From: Adiantum capillus-veneris | Taxonomy: Eukaryota; Streptophyta; Polypodiopsida; Polypodiales; Pteridaceae | Direction: 5' to 3' | Length of the DNA: 64,000 nt | Assembly (NCBI GenBank): GCA_014529385.2 | Contig: CM043969.1 | Span: 68,413,676-68,477,675, forward strand | Part shown: piece by piece, positions 36,901 through 47,300 of the stretch | Layout of the letters: the number at the start of each line of letters is the position of its first letter | How positions within the stretch are numbered: the stretch's first letter is position 1 | The notes under the pieces: model-generated | Told to the model about the DNA's origin: nothing | Databases searched by the model: none | Seen by the model: only the letters and a program-made list of their open reading frames with translations | Position numbers and translations under genes: made by a program

Positions 36901-37949
36901 TGGTCGGGAGGAACACATGTTGAGTACACTCTCACCAAACCTGGCCCATGCAACCCTATGGCCCGCAGGGTCCTTTGTGGCTGCATGACACTTCTCATAT
37001 GCAAAACAACGGGCAAATTTTGTAGTGATCTCCCCACATGATGGTGGGACTTGGTACACCTTATGGAACAGGAACCTGTATTCATCCTGAAGCCGTGGCT
37101 GCACGTGATTTAAGTAAATCTTTGTCTTCTTCTGACTGGAATGCCTGAATACAGTGAGCCACTGGTCATCGGGGATGTCATCTTCTGTAAGATCCTTTGG
37201 CAGCACCCCCTCCATGCTCAAACCATACTCATCATGAAGCTCTTGTGCTGTATAGCAGAACTTTGTCAAGATAGGGTACTCCTCCATCTTGTTTTTTCCT
37301 GCGATGTGGAAACAACACGCAAGTAAAGACATGCCCTCATTATATGCCTCATTTCAGTTGTGGAAAAAAAAACACATGGAATGAAATGAATGTATGTCAT
37401 TCAGCTGACAATTGCAAAATTCAGTTGTGTACAAAGCCAATTTTGGTTGTGGTTAGTATCAAATTTGGTACTGGTTAGTACCAAATTTGGTTATGCTGAC
37501 ATCCCTATTGAGCTTCAACTTTGTGCTATGCTCATGCACAACATATACTGATTTTTTCACTTGCATGCATGCAAGTTAGCAATCAAAAGAGCAGCTTATA
37601 CATGTAACTTTGTAACTTTCCTAAACCCTAAATTCCTAAGAAGATCCCAAACATGCACATGTACTTGCTGCATGCAAAAAAAGCAAATGCAGACCTCATC
37701 AGATAAAAGACATGCAAAAGCTTGCATGCATGGAAAAGAAAATGGTAAATCACCAGAAAACGCACAGCTCTCATAGCACCTACCTTTAGATGTTGTAGAT
37801 GACCGTGGAGTCTCATCATCGGCAAAAAGAGGCCCAGGCTTAAATGAAGTCTCCATGGACACAGCAGGTTTCTCCCTCTCCACAAAGGAGGCCCCCTTGC
37901 TAGCCCTCGTATTTGGGGTGTCGATGTTCCGAGGGGATTTTGCATCCAT
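33922..37949 (-). pseudogene. FCP1/NLI-type HAD phosphatase gene with RING-like finger, inside the TIR element
   Basis: Five exons can be joined with GT-AG introns in one frame: 37949-37784, 37298-36415, 35293-34942, 34845-34426, 34349-33922. The N-terminal half is charged, with a helical stretch from KQIMDDIKEYETQLETLREA. Next comes a Cys/His finger (CGEPLGCAHV...ECRHQYHPLC...CVKPGC), RING-like. The HAD domain has IVLDLNGVLLTS (nucleophile Asp; the usual second Asp is Asn), VRPDAEQFILRL, ASLVLWSC and NTILVDDCRYKSL, the order seen in FCP1/SCP/NLI-interacting-factor phosphatases. TAG at 36646 and TGA at 34135 interrupt the joined frame. Family role: Ser/Thr phosphatases, the best known acting on RNA polymerase II CTD; activity here is unproven. 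It converges on the transposase gene. Confidence 0.7.
35330..36414. repeat. intron of tandem TACCAAA/AGTACC repeats
   Basis: The intron between exons 2 and 3 of the FCP1-like gene holds about 68-bp units (GCAGCACTTTCAAATAGTAC...) at about 35522-35900, degenerating to 36150. A 52-bp unit (CATAAACAGTTCTACC...) follows at 36271, 36323 and 36375. All units carry TACCAAA. Confidence 0.85.
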
Positions 37950-38165
37950 TGTCCTCTTCTTCTTTTTCCCATTGTCCGGTGACGCTTTGGTTGCTGATTT
38001 CCTCGCTGGCGTTACTTATTGCCCCACCCACGTTTTCTTTCACGGAAAGTTTAAATCATTAAAATTTCCCTCCTACCATTCTTTAACATAGATGAAAAAA
38101 AAGGTTCCCTCCAAAGTGTGGACATATGTAGAAGTACCAACCAGGTAGAAGCAAAATAGGTCCTT

Positions 38166-38196
38166 TTTTTGTACCACCAAACCATGCTTTCACCCT
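38166..38196 (-). repeat. right terminal inverted repeat
   Basis: Minus strand reads AGGGTGAAAGCATGG then TTTGGTGGTACAAAAA, matching the left end at 30 of 31 positions. Confidence 0.8.
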
Positions 38197-40130
38197 GCAC
38201 ACAAACATTTTTTCAAAGGGTCCCATCTTTGCTCAGCACATGAAAATGTTACAAAGAAAGTCGGCTGGCCCAATTGACGAATCATTGCAAACACGTTTCG
38301 CTTAAGCTTCACCTTGTAATCGATTGAAGTACGTAGTGATTGGAAGTCGTGATACCCTAGCTCGGATGAAAGTAGCTGCTCTATGTTAGTGCTAGCTTGA
38401 ACATCTTTTGCTTGTAATTGTTTGCCACATAGTTTTCCCTTGCATAAGCGCACCCATATAGATCCAAGCACTTTCGCAATAATAATTTTCATTGTTTTGA
38501 AGAACAAATTTTCAATGCTTCTTGCAAATCGTCTATCCACATTTTTAAGCTCCCATTGTGCTACTTTTTGGTATTTTTTCTTCGCCAACACATGATACTT
38601 TCTTCTTTCACCAAAAAACAATGTTGGGAATGACAATTCCTCATAGGATTCATCATCGAAAATGCTCAGAGGGCTGAATCCCTCACAAGGTGCTATACTT
38701 GCAACTTGTGAATTATGGTCCACAACTTGTTGAGCGGAGTAGATACCGTGCACCAAAGTGTCTGTAGAATCATTCTCGTCTTCAAGATCTTCTTGATGTG
38801 GACTGCGACACACATATGCATGGATTGTGAAACTAGATGACCAAGACATATAGATAGAAACACCATGCTCAATGTACAAGGAAGTGCTCAATAGGTCAAC
38901 CAAAGCTTGAAGTACATAATTTGGCCGCACAATGCCACTCAAGTAGGCATGATCATAATCAAGCTTATGCTTTATCTCAACTAGAATTGAAGCTTGATCA
39001 CTAGAGAAGCGTGGCAGCACTCTTTGTACTCGTGACAAATCTGCCATTACATTCACAATGCTGCCGCTTAAACCAAATTGACCTTCGAAGTTGAGTTCTC
39101 GAATTTGTGCGAATGGTATGCGCAATGATACAAGACGACTCTCTACTGAATTCAATCTTTCTACACTAGATATTTTGACACTAAAAGTCATCTCTCTTCT
39201 CATGCAAAACAGTGGTTCCTCTTGTTTTTTCAATGCGACCTTGCACGGGTGACACACTCGAAGCACCTTATTGTCAACTACCGCAATTGATTTTATTTTT
39301 TTGAGAAGCAATAACTCCACCTTTGACATGCCATGCAAACTTTGACGAAACATAAGTGAACCACATGAAGCACAATCAAAAGAAGGCGTATCCTCGATGA
39401 TCTTCTCATATTGTGAAGTTCTACTAGATGAAACTGTAGAGATTCTTTGATGTTTTTGAGATGACTTGGACATGTTGTAAATTTTGGTTGTGACTTGCTT
39501 AAGCATAAAGGTGTCGGGATATAGACTCAAGAAAATGGATGCAATTTGTTAAGCAGCAACAACATGGTTGTCAACAAGTGAAGCTAGAGACAAACTAGCC
39601 TCTTTACTCCATACACATCGTTTACGTTTAGGTCGGTCAAAAACAGCAGGAAACCATAAAAAATCACCATGCAAACTCAACACGACCAAAGATGGCAAAG
39701 TGGATGATGATGGACAGTCATGTGCAGCAAAGGAGCGAACTTCCTGCATAACCTCACCTTGGTAAAAGTAAAGTTTACACGCAGCAGAAAACATCCTGCA
39801 CATTACACTAACCAAGTGTACGCTTAACATCATTGAGGATTGGCGACTAGACAAGAGAGAGATTATAAATTCTCTTTGATCAAAAGAGGGCGATTGAAGA
39901 CTTATGATCCAAGGCTGCACCCAAATTTTCAAAATGTCTTCATTTCTGAATGCTATTTGCTCTACACTAACATCAACTACTTTGGACTCAAGAGATTGCA
40001 AGGAGAGACTCAAGTTAAAAAGTTGAAGTAAGCTTAGCAAAACATCTTTGTTGCTCGGAAAGTTACATATAAATATGGGATCAAGGTACAATCTTTTACT
40101 TTCTGCCCACAAAATGGGATCACTTGCCAT
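38197..40130 (-). pseudogene. Helitron Rep N-terminal region, cut by the TIR element
   Basis: One frame runs from ATG at 40130 (MASDPILWAESK) to the insertion at 38197, with an in-frame TAA at 39549. The second part starts around MSKSSQKHQ, has a Cys pair finger (CASCGSLMF...CHPCK), ELSFPTLFFGE, and ends GQPTFFVTFSCAEQRWDPL. That last motif is the hallmark of the Helitron-like N-terminal domain just before the catalytic core. The core continues at 19320 on the other side of the inserted element. The 40130-39549 part has no domain I recognise; it may be a separate protein or an N-terminal extension. Confidence 0.75.
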
Positions 40131-40166
40131 TTTACAAAAAGTATAGCGCAACAAAGAGCAACACAA

Positions 40167-41952
40167 CTAAGCACCTTTGAAAGCAGTAACCTGACCCGAC
40201 TTGTCAATAGTGAACCAAACGGCCTTCTTAAAGCTCAAGAGTGAAGATTTTAAATCTACCAAGCTTTGCTCAAAGAGATGGAGAAATGGACGAGAGAATC
40301 CAAGTACAGAGTCGACTACAGCACCTTGTAAAATAACACCAACAGCCTCTCCATCTTGAGGATACAATTTGGCAGGTAACACAGGTTGCTTATTGATTGT
40401 AGATTGTCTTCCACATGAGTAGCAAAATGGATTGCTAGCTTGGCGGCGTACATTCAAACATTTGCACGTGCCACAAGAGAACTCCACATCCAAGCTGTTC
40501 ACACTGACAATCTCCAAAGTTCCAAAAACCTACAAATTTTACATTTACCAATCAAGATTTTAGCAATAAATTCAAAGGCTGACGAACACTTACAGCCTAA
40601 ATATGCAATAAAAAATTTACCTTCTTCCCAAAGCCTAAATTCAAGACTTGTTTATGCAAGTAATTTTGGAAGACATCATCCAATGAAGGAGGCAATGGAC
40701 ACAAGATTGTAGCATCGACGACACTCAGAGTGTTCGACAGGTGCTTAAAGACGTTGATGTTACGAGCAACACAAGTGTAGAATCCCTTTTCTTTAACCTC
40801 GTTGACCATAAGTTGATAGTCGAGGCGCCGTGTCGGGACAAACAAAAGCTGCCATAAAACAAGTCTCAGGAAAAAGAATTCGCTCTAAATTTAAAAGCTG
40901 GTCAACACTTACACTAGCTCGATCACTTGTTGACGGACCGTCTGCAATAGTCAATCGAAAACTAGGAGTGCCATCACTTCTAGTTGCATTCTCTATTTTG
41001 ACGACAATGAACGCAACTGTTGCCACCGACTCGTTGGCATTGGAACTTTGGGCCAACAGCTCTTTGATCTTCTGTTCTGGATAAAGGTAGAGGCAACACT
41101 CAAAAGGCTCTGCCTTAACAACCAAAGTAGTTGCATCTGCATACAAAGCTCACAAACAAGTACCACCGTCTTTTGCAACAGCCCTTTTTACACATGCCCC
41201 CTCGATGCGAACATAGTCATGAACAGCAAAGGCCTCAATAAAGTCTAAGAGGTATATCTCAGTCACAACAAAAGTCACAGTATGGCGAGATTCTCTATCA
41301 AGGAGGTCTGGTCGTAGGTATCTACCAAAGTTAAACTTGGGTATTTTATAAGTACCATACTTACAGAGCACTTTGCCTTCTAATGCAAATCTAAAATTTG
41401 CAGTCTCTGACAACTCGGAGATAGCTAAGTTTCTTAGGGCAGGGGTTATGGCTAGCTGTGAAGAGAAAGATTCAACATTCAGCTCATCTTTCTCTTCGCC
41501 TATATCTTTTAAGAAAGGGGACGAGAATGAGGTATCTGCCAAGCACCTACTCGCCTTACCTAAAAAAAACCAGTGTGAGCAAAATTCTCTATCAATCAAC
41601 ATAAAAAACAATAAACATTACCTCTAACTACGAGCAAAGCCTTTTTTATAGCTGAGGAAGAGGCTTTGTTCAACTTTCCTCTTGGGCTAAGTTTTTTGCT
41701 ATGCGGAGAAGATTCAGAGATTTGATTGGGGTTCCGAGACAAAGGTGAAAAATAAGCAGCAGTGCTACACTTCTTACTCTCAAGAAGCTCTACTTGCAAG
41801 GAAGGTGCTTCTACAGGCTCAGGCTCAGACAATGCCTCATTAAAACTAAGATCTACAAACATATGCTCATGTCAATACTCAAGATCACATGCTCAAGGTA
41901 ATCACAGCTCAAATAAAATCTTGATGTACTCACCATTCATGGGAGTATCCAT
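40167..41952 (-). CDS. Helitron-encoded RPA70-like single-strand DNA binding protein
   Basis: Start ATG 41952 (MDTPMN). About six exons can be read with GT-AG introns: 41952-41934, 41852-41622, 41559 to about 41168, about 41135 to 40912, about 40856 to 40621, and about 40530 to TAG 40167. OB-fold-like segments include HTVTFVVTEIYLLDFIEAF and FRLTIADGPSTSD. The last exon has a zinc ribbon CGTCKCLN...CYSCGRQ (C-x2-C, spacer, C-x2-C), as in the C-terminal domain of RPA70. Plant Helitrons commonly carry such genes, thought to coat single-stranded intermediates. No internal stop was noticed in the joined exons, but the exon limits in the middle are approximate. Confidence 0.65.
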
Positions 41953-42447
41953 TGTATGAAGTATATAGAGCTAGAATTGCAAGCAACAGTGAGCAAGAGA
42001 GCTAAGGACTCAAGAAAAGCATATGTATATTGTGCAAGGAATAGTTGAATATATAAGAGTTGCATGAGTAGTAGAGGAGTAGTGCATGTGTTTCTATGAT
42101 GAAAGCCAATGCCTCACGTTCAGCACAGAGGCCAAGACCTAGAGAGATTGCAATAAAATGATGCAATATCTTTTCATAAATGAGAAGGTATCATCTCACG
42201 TTCTCAAAGTAAGAGAGCACGTTTATTGAGATAACTTTATTACTTGACTAGGTGGCAATGAAAGTAAGCTCTAATTATTTTATGTTTTTTAAAAAAGTAT
42301 GTTGATATCTCACAATAAATCTGAATAAAAGGACATTACAGTCAACAAATATATACCAAGACGGTGTACTTTTCATGGTCGACGTGTTTAGTTCAAGAGA
42401 TTCCAAAATTATCAAAAGTTTTTTTTAAAAATAGAATTATTTTTGAA
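41953..42447. other. non-coding region upstream of the RPA-like gene
   Basis: A/T-rich, no open frame of note. Probably the Helitron promoter side. No TC...-type 5' terminus was identified before the chromovirus insertion. Confidence 0.5.
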
Positions 42448-44037
42448 TGTAACATTTAATGGCCTAAAATCTTATGTGTAGCGGAAATTAGCATGAATAT
42501 AGTGGGCATTTCATTAGAATAGATTCCTAATGAGAATTACAAGAGTGCTTGGGTGGAGAGTGCAACAAAAAGCATAACACCTAGTTAGATAGCATCGACA
42601 ATACTTTCAAAAGAGAGAGCAATTAAGCTATTGACAACAGTTGAGGACCGGATTTGCATGGAGCCGGTCCCCCCTCCAAAAGGCTTTGTATTATGGTTTC
42701 TCCCATCAAGAGAGACATTGTACAATACAATTCTTTGTGTTCCTTCAAGACTAGCTAGTGCAATGAAGATGGAAGCTTCATACACCAAGCAAAACACTTA
42801 ATCAAACACAACTTGAATTATCCCCGTTCTCAGACCCAAGACCTCACACACCTTCGAAGATGGTGAGAGCTAGCAGGGTATGAGAGTAGATTGAGAGGAA
42901 AAAGAAGTATCTTACGAGAAAGAAGTACATCTCCTCACATAATCACTCATATTAGCATAGCTTAGCTTAGTAATTAGCTTGGTAGAGAAGATGAGCATGC
43001 ATTGAAGCTTGGCTCTTGGTTGGATTTGCATCCACATGCCAAGAGAGTGTTGATGTAGGCTTCTATCTCACAAGCTTGGAGTAGGTGATGAGCTCTCCAT
43101 TAAAGCTTGGGAGGAGATAGAGTATTTTCCCTTCACACATGGTCAAGTGTGAGAGTGTGTGTGTCAATGCCAAGCAAAAATCAGCCCCCCCTCTCTCTTG
43201 GGCGAGCCCTAGCTGCTAAATAAGTCTGGCCTTTGCCTCATTGGACCTCCCCAGGTCAAGCCAATAGGAATTAAGCAGCATAAGTGATAGCCTTTAGACA
43301 TGTGTCCCCCTTTCCCCTTTTGTGAGAGCTTTAGGTAATTAAATAATTAAACTAAACTCTCATTGGACCCCTTTGCCTCCTGGCCAATAGGAATCAGGCA
43401 AGCCATGGGGCTCCTGAATGCTCATTGGACCCCTTGGGAGACTGCCCAATAGTCTTCTAGGAGACTTAATTCTCATTGGTTTCTTTTATTAAATGTTTTT
43501 AAATTAATTAAACTAGATTTACTCTAGCTTAATTCTCATTGGTCCACTTCAAGGGTCTTCCAATAGGAATTGGGCACACCTTGTGGGCATCTGGCCTAGG
43601 GAGCTGACATGTGTCCCTCATTCCCTTTGTGTAAAGGGAGCCTGTGTGTGTGTGTGTGGCTTTCTCTCTCATCCCCTAGCTTTGGGGCTCGCCCCCTCCC
43701 ATGTAGGGATGTAGAAAGACTTTTTGGGCACACACTAAGCATCCAATTTTCCCTAGGGTTGACCTTTGGACACAACCTTTGAATTTTGGAACCTTAGCAT
43801 TTTGGAAGTCTTAATGGGCTGAACCTTAGGGTCTTTTTGGCCCATTGTTTCACATGGTTCTTTTGCAGATGGCCCCCCCTTTGGATCCCTATTTTCCCTC
43901 CTTTGGATCCCTACTGTGGCCGGTCTGCTAACTTAACCAATATTCTAGCTTTTTCTCCCTTGGCACTTCCCCACATTAAATGATCAGTTTAATATGAGAA
44001 AATCATTTAGGAGAATTAGATATTGATTATTATGACA
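42448..44037 (-). repeat. 3' LTR of chromovirus copy 2
   Basis: 1590 bp, same edges and CCAAT-rich U3 as copy 1. Confidence 0.9.
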
Positions 44038-44398
44038 TTACCTCTCTCTTGAAATCATAGTCGTCCTCGACTATGGTGTAGAGAAGATAAAGCATATGCA
44101 TGAGTCCTTTTCTTAGCGGGTAGAGGATCCCTATGTTACCCTACGACATCATTCCATAATGGATGACTAGTCCATTTGGCGCTTGAGAGCCTGAGGCTGC
44201 CGCAAGCATGTCTGCACATTAGTCCTATCAGTCTTCCATAGTAGAGTGACAAGCTCTACTTGGTGTTCGGGAGACGTCGTCTCCGCAAACTTGATCTAAG
44301 CATGCATACTACTTCATTTTTGTGCACAAATAAAGAAAAAGAGAGTCTTATAAGACAAAAAATTTTGTTCATTTTTTTTTAACATTTTGTACATTTGC
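44038..44398 (-). other. 3' untranslated segment and polypurine tract of chromovirus copy 2
   Basis: Same as 24599-24959; no gene. Confidence 0.8.
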
Positions 44399-47300
44399 TT
44401 ACTCTTGGGAAGCATTGTAAGCATTGACAAGGTTTAGGTTATCCTTTAATTGTATGCCTTGCATCCATCTAGCATCTTCAAAAGGATAATTCTTAAATTT
44501 AATAAGATATCGTCGGATGGTCTTACCGCCTCTTAATACCTTGTCTTCATGTCGGAGAATGGACTCGGGCTGCAGCACCTCCTCGTGGTCCTCGATCTCC
44601 GGTGGATCTTCAATAGTTGGTTCTTGAGGTGGCTCTCCTTTGTAAGGCTTTAATAGGCTCACATGAAAAGCATTGTGTATGAGCCAATGATTGGGCAACT
44701 TAAGTTGATAGGCCATCTCATTGATTGGCCTAAGAATCTGGAAGGGACCATAATACCTTTTTGCTAGTTTAGCATAGTACTTTTGGTGGCCCGTAGGATT
44801 CTTGCCCGTCGTGTGCCTTAATCGAGCCTTGGGAAACTTTAACAAGACCCAATCGTTTTCTTTAAAGGCTTGGGCTCTTCTGTGCTTGTCAGCAGCAGCC
44901 TTTTGCCTTTGCTGTGAGATAGAGATAGCATCCTTAATCTTTTGGAAAGATTCTTGTAGGTCTCGGCTATACTCATCTGCAGCGAAGATCTTCCCATGTA
45001 CCTTAAGTAGCAAGGGACTTTTTGATCTTCCCTCAATTACCTCGAAAGGTGCTTTTCCTGTAGAAGTATGTACAGTGTTATTGTAAGCATACTCTACTAA
45101 AGGTAAGTACTTCTCCCATTGGGATCTTTGATCTACTTCCGTTACATAGGCTTTTAGTAGATCAAGAATGGTTAGGTTAGCTATTTCACTTTGGCCATCA
45201 GTTTGTGGATGATAGGCCGAAGAGAAGTTTAGCCTTGTTCCTAAATTCTCAAAGAGACCCTTCCAGAAATTACTGGTCATTCTAGGATCTCTATCCGACA
45301 CTATGGACATTGGCAAGCCATGGTACTTGAAAATTTGTGAAATGAAGAGGGTTGCCATTTGATGGGCTTTGATAGTCTTTTTGACAGGTATAAAATGAGC
45401 TTGTTTACTGAACCTGTCTACTATCGTCCATATTCCCGTATTCCCATGGATAGACTTAGGCAATCCAAAGATAAAATCCATGGATATGCTCTCCCACGGT
45501 GAATTAGGGATTGGCAAGGGTTGAAGCAATCCAAGTTGCTTCCCTCTATCAAATTTTGTCTTTTGACATACCACACATTTGGAAACATACTCGTGTATGT
45601 TCACTTTCATGGTAGGCCAATAGAAATATGTTTCAATTCCCTTTAGGGTAGACTGAATCCCTCTATGCCCCGCATATGGGGGAGCATGAGATTCATACAT
45701 TACTTTCTCACGTAGTGAGTTAGTAACGCATAGTCTATTGCCATAGAGAAGATAACCATCTTGTAAAGTAAATGGTTCTTCTTTCTTCCCTAATGCAAGG
45801 GCTGAAATCACATCTCTAAAATCGGGATCAATAGCATACTCATCTATCATTGAAGATAGATTGTTGTGAGTTGCTATGGAAACCGCATTCACTCTCGGTC
45901 GTCTTGAGAGTGCATCGGCTACTTGATTATGCTTGCCAGCAATGTGAGCAATATGAAAATGAAATTGCGAAAGGAAATTTGCCCACCTCATTTGTTTGTC
46001 GGAAAGCTTGGTCTGCGTCATGAAGTACTTAAGACTTTGGTGATCCGTTCGCAGAATGAAAGGAGTCCCCAATAAATAGTGCTTCCATGAGTCTAAGGCA
46101 TGTAGAACTGCAAGGAGTTCTTTTTCGTATATGCCTAGAGCTTGCTCAACAGGGTCGAGCCTTCGACTCTCATAGCCTATGGCGTGCCCTTCTTGGAGCA
46201 GAACAGCCCCAAGGCAATCACCACAAGCATCACATTGGACCTCAAATGGTTTTGAGAGATCCGGTAGTGTAAGCACAGGTTGAGAGATAAGCTTTTCTTT
46301 AAGCTTTTCGAAAGCATTGTTCTCCTTAGCAGACCACGTATACCTAACATTTTTCTTTGTTAGGTCATGTAATGGTCCCGCAATTTGTGAGAACTTTTCT
46401 ATGAAGCGTCTATAGTATGCACACATACCTATAAAGCTTCTTAGTTCATGAAGATTCCTTGGTTTAGGCCATCCTTTTATTACCTCTAACTTGGATGGAT
46501 CCATTTGGATTCCATCTTGAGAGATAATGTGACCTAAATATTGAATCTCTTGCAAGAAAAATTCACTTTTCTTTCGATTAACATAAAGTTTACTCTCTCT
46601 TAAAACTTGAAATATTACCTGGAGGTGTTGCTTGTGTTCCTCCAATGAATTAGAGTAGATGATAATATCATCAAAGAACACTCCAGTGAAGGTTCGATGA
46701 GGCCTGAACAGCTTCTCCATCAAGCGGTTGAATGTGGCTGGTGCATTAGTCAAGCCAAAAGGCATGACAATGTATTCGTAAAGACCAAATGTAGTACGAA
46801 ATGCGGTCTTTACAATGTCTTGATCAACTATCCTTATTTGATGATAGCCACTTTTTAGGTCAATCCTACTGAAGTAGGTCGATCCTTGTAGCTTATCAAA
46901 TAGGTCTTCTACCCGTGGAACGGGAAACCTATTCTTGATAGTGATCCTATTTAGTGCTCTATAGTCGACACACATACGATATGTGCCGTCTTTCTTTTGC
47001 ACTAATAGCACAGGTGAGCAAAATGGAGATGAGCTAGGCCTAACCATGCCCTTCTCAATTAACTCATGCACTTGCCGCATAATCTCCTCTTGTTGAGCTT
47101 GAGAAACTCTATAAGGAGGTTTGTTAGGCGGTGAACTTCCTAGAAGAAGTTCAATTGCATGGTCGTCATTACCTCGTTTAGGAGGTAGCTCACAAGGGAT
47201 GTCATCAATAAAGACATCTTGAAACCCCTTGAGAAAATTGGATAACTCTAATTCCTTTTGGTTGCTTTTATTTTCTTTTGCTAAAGCATTAGGTTCATTT

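Noticed and set aside
42060-42090. GAGTAGTAGAGGAGTAG as a possible Helitron 5' end (reverse TCTACTA-type)
   Set aside because: Only a loose match with no second copy to compare; not enough to set the Helitron boundary.
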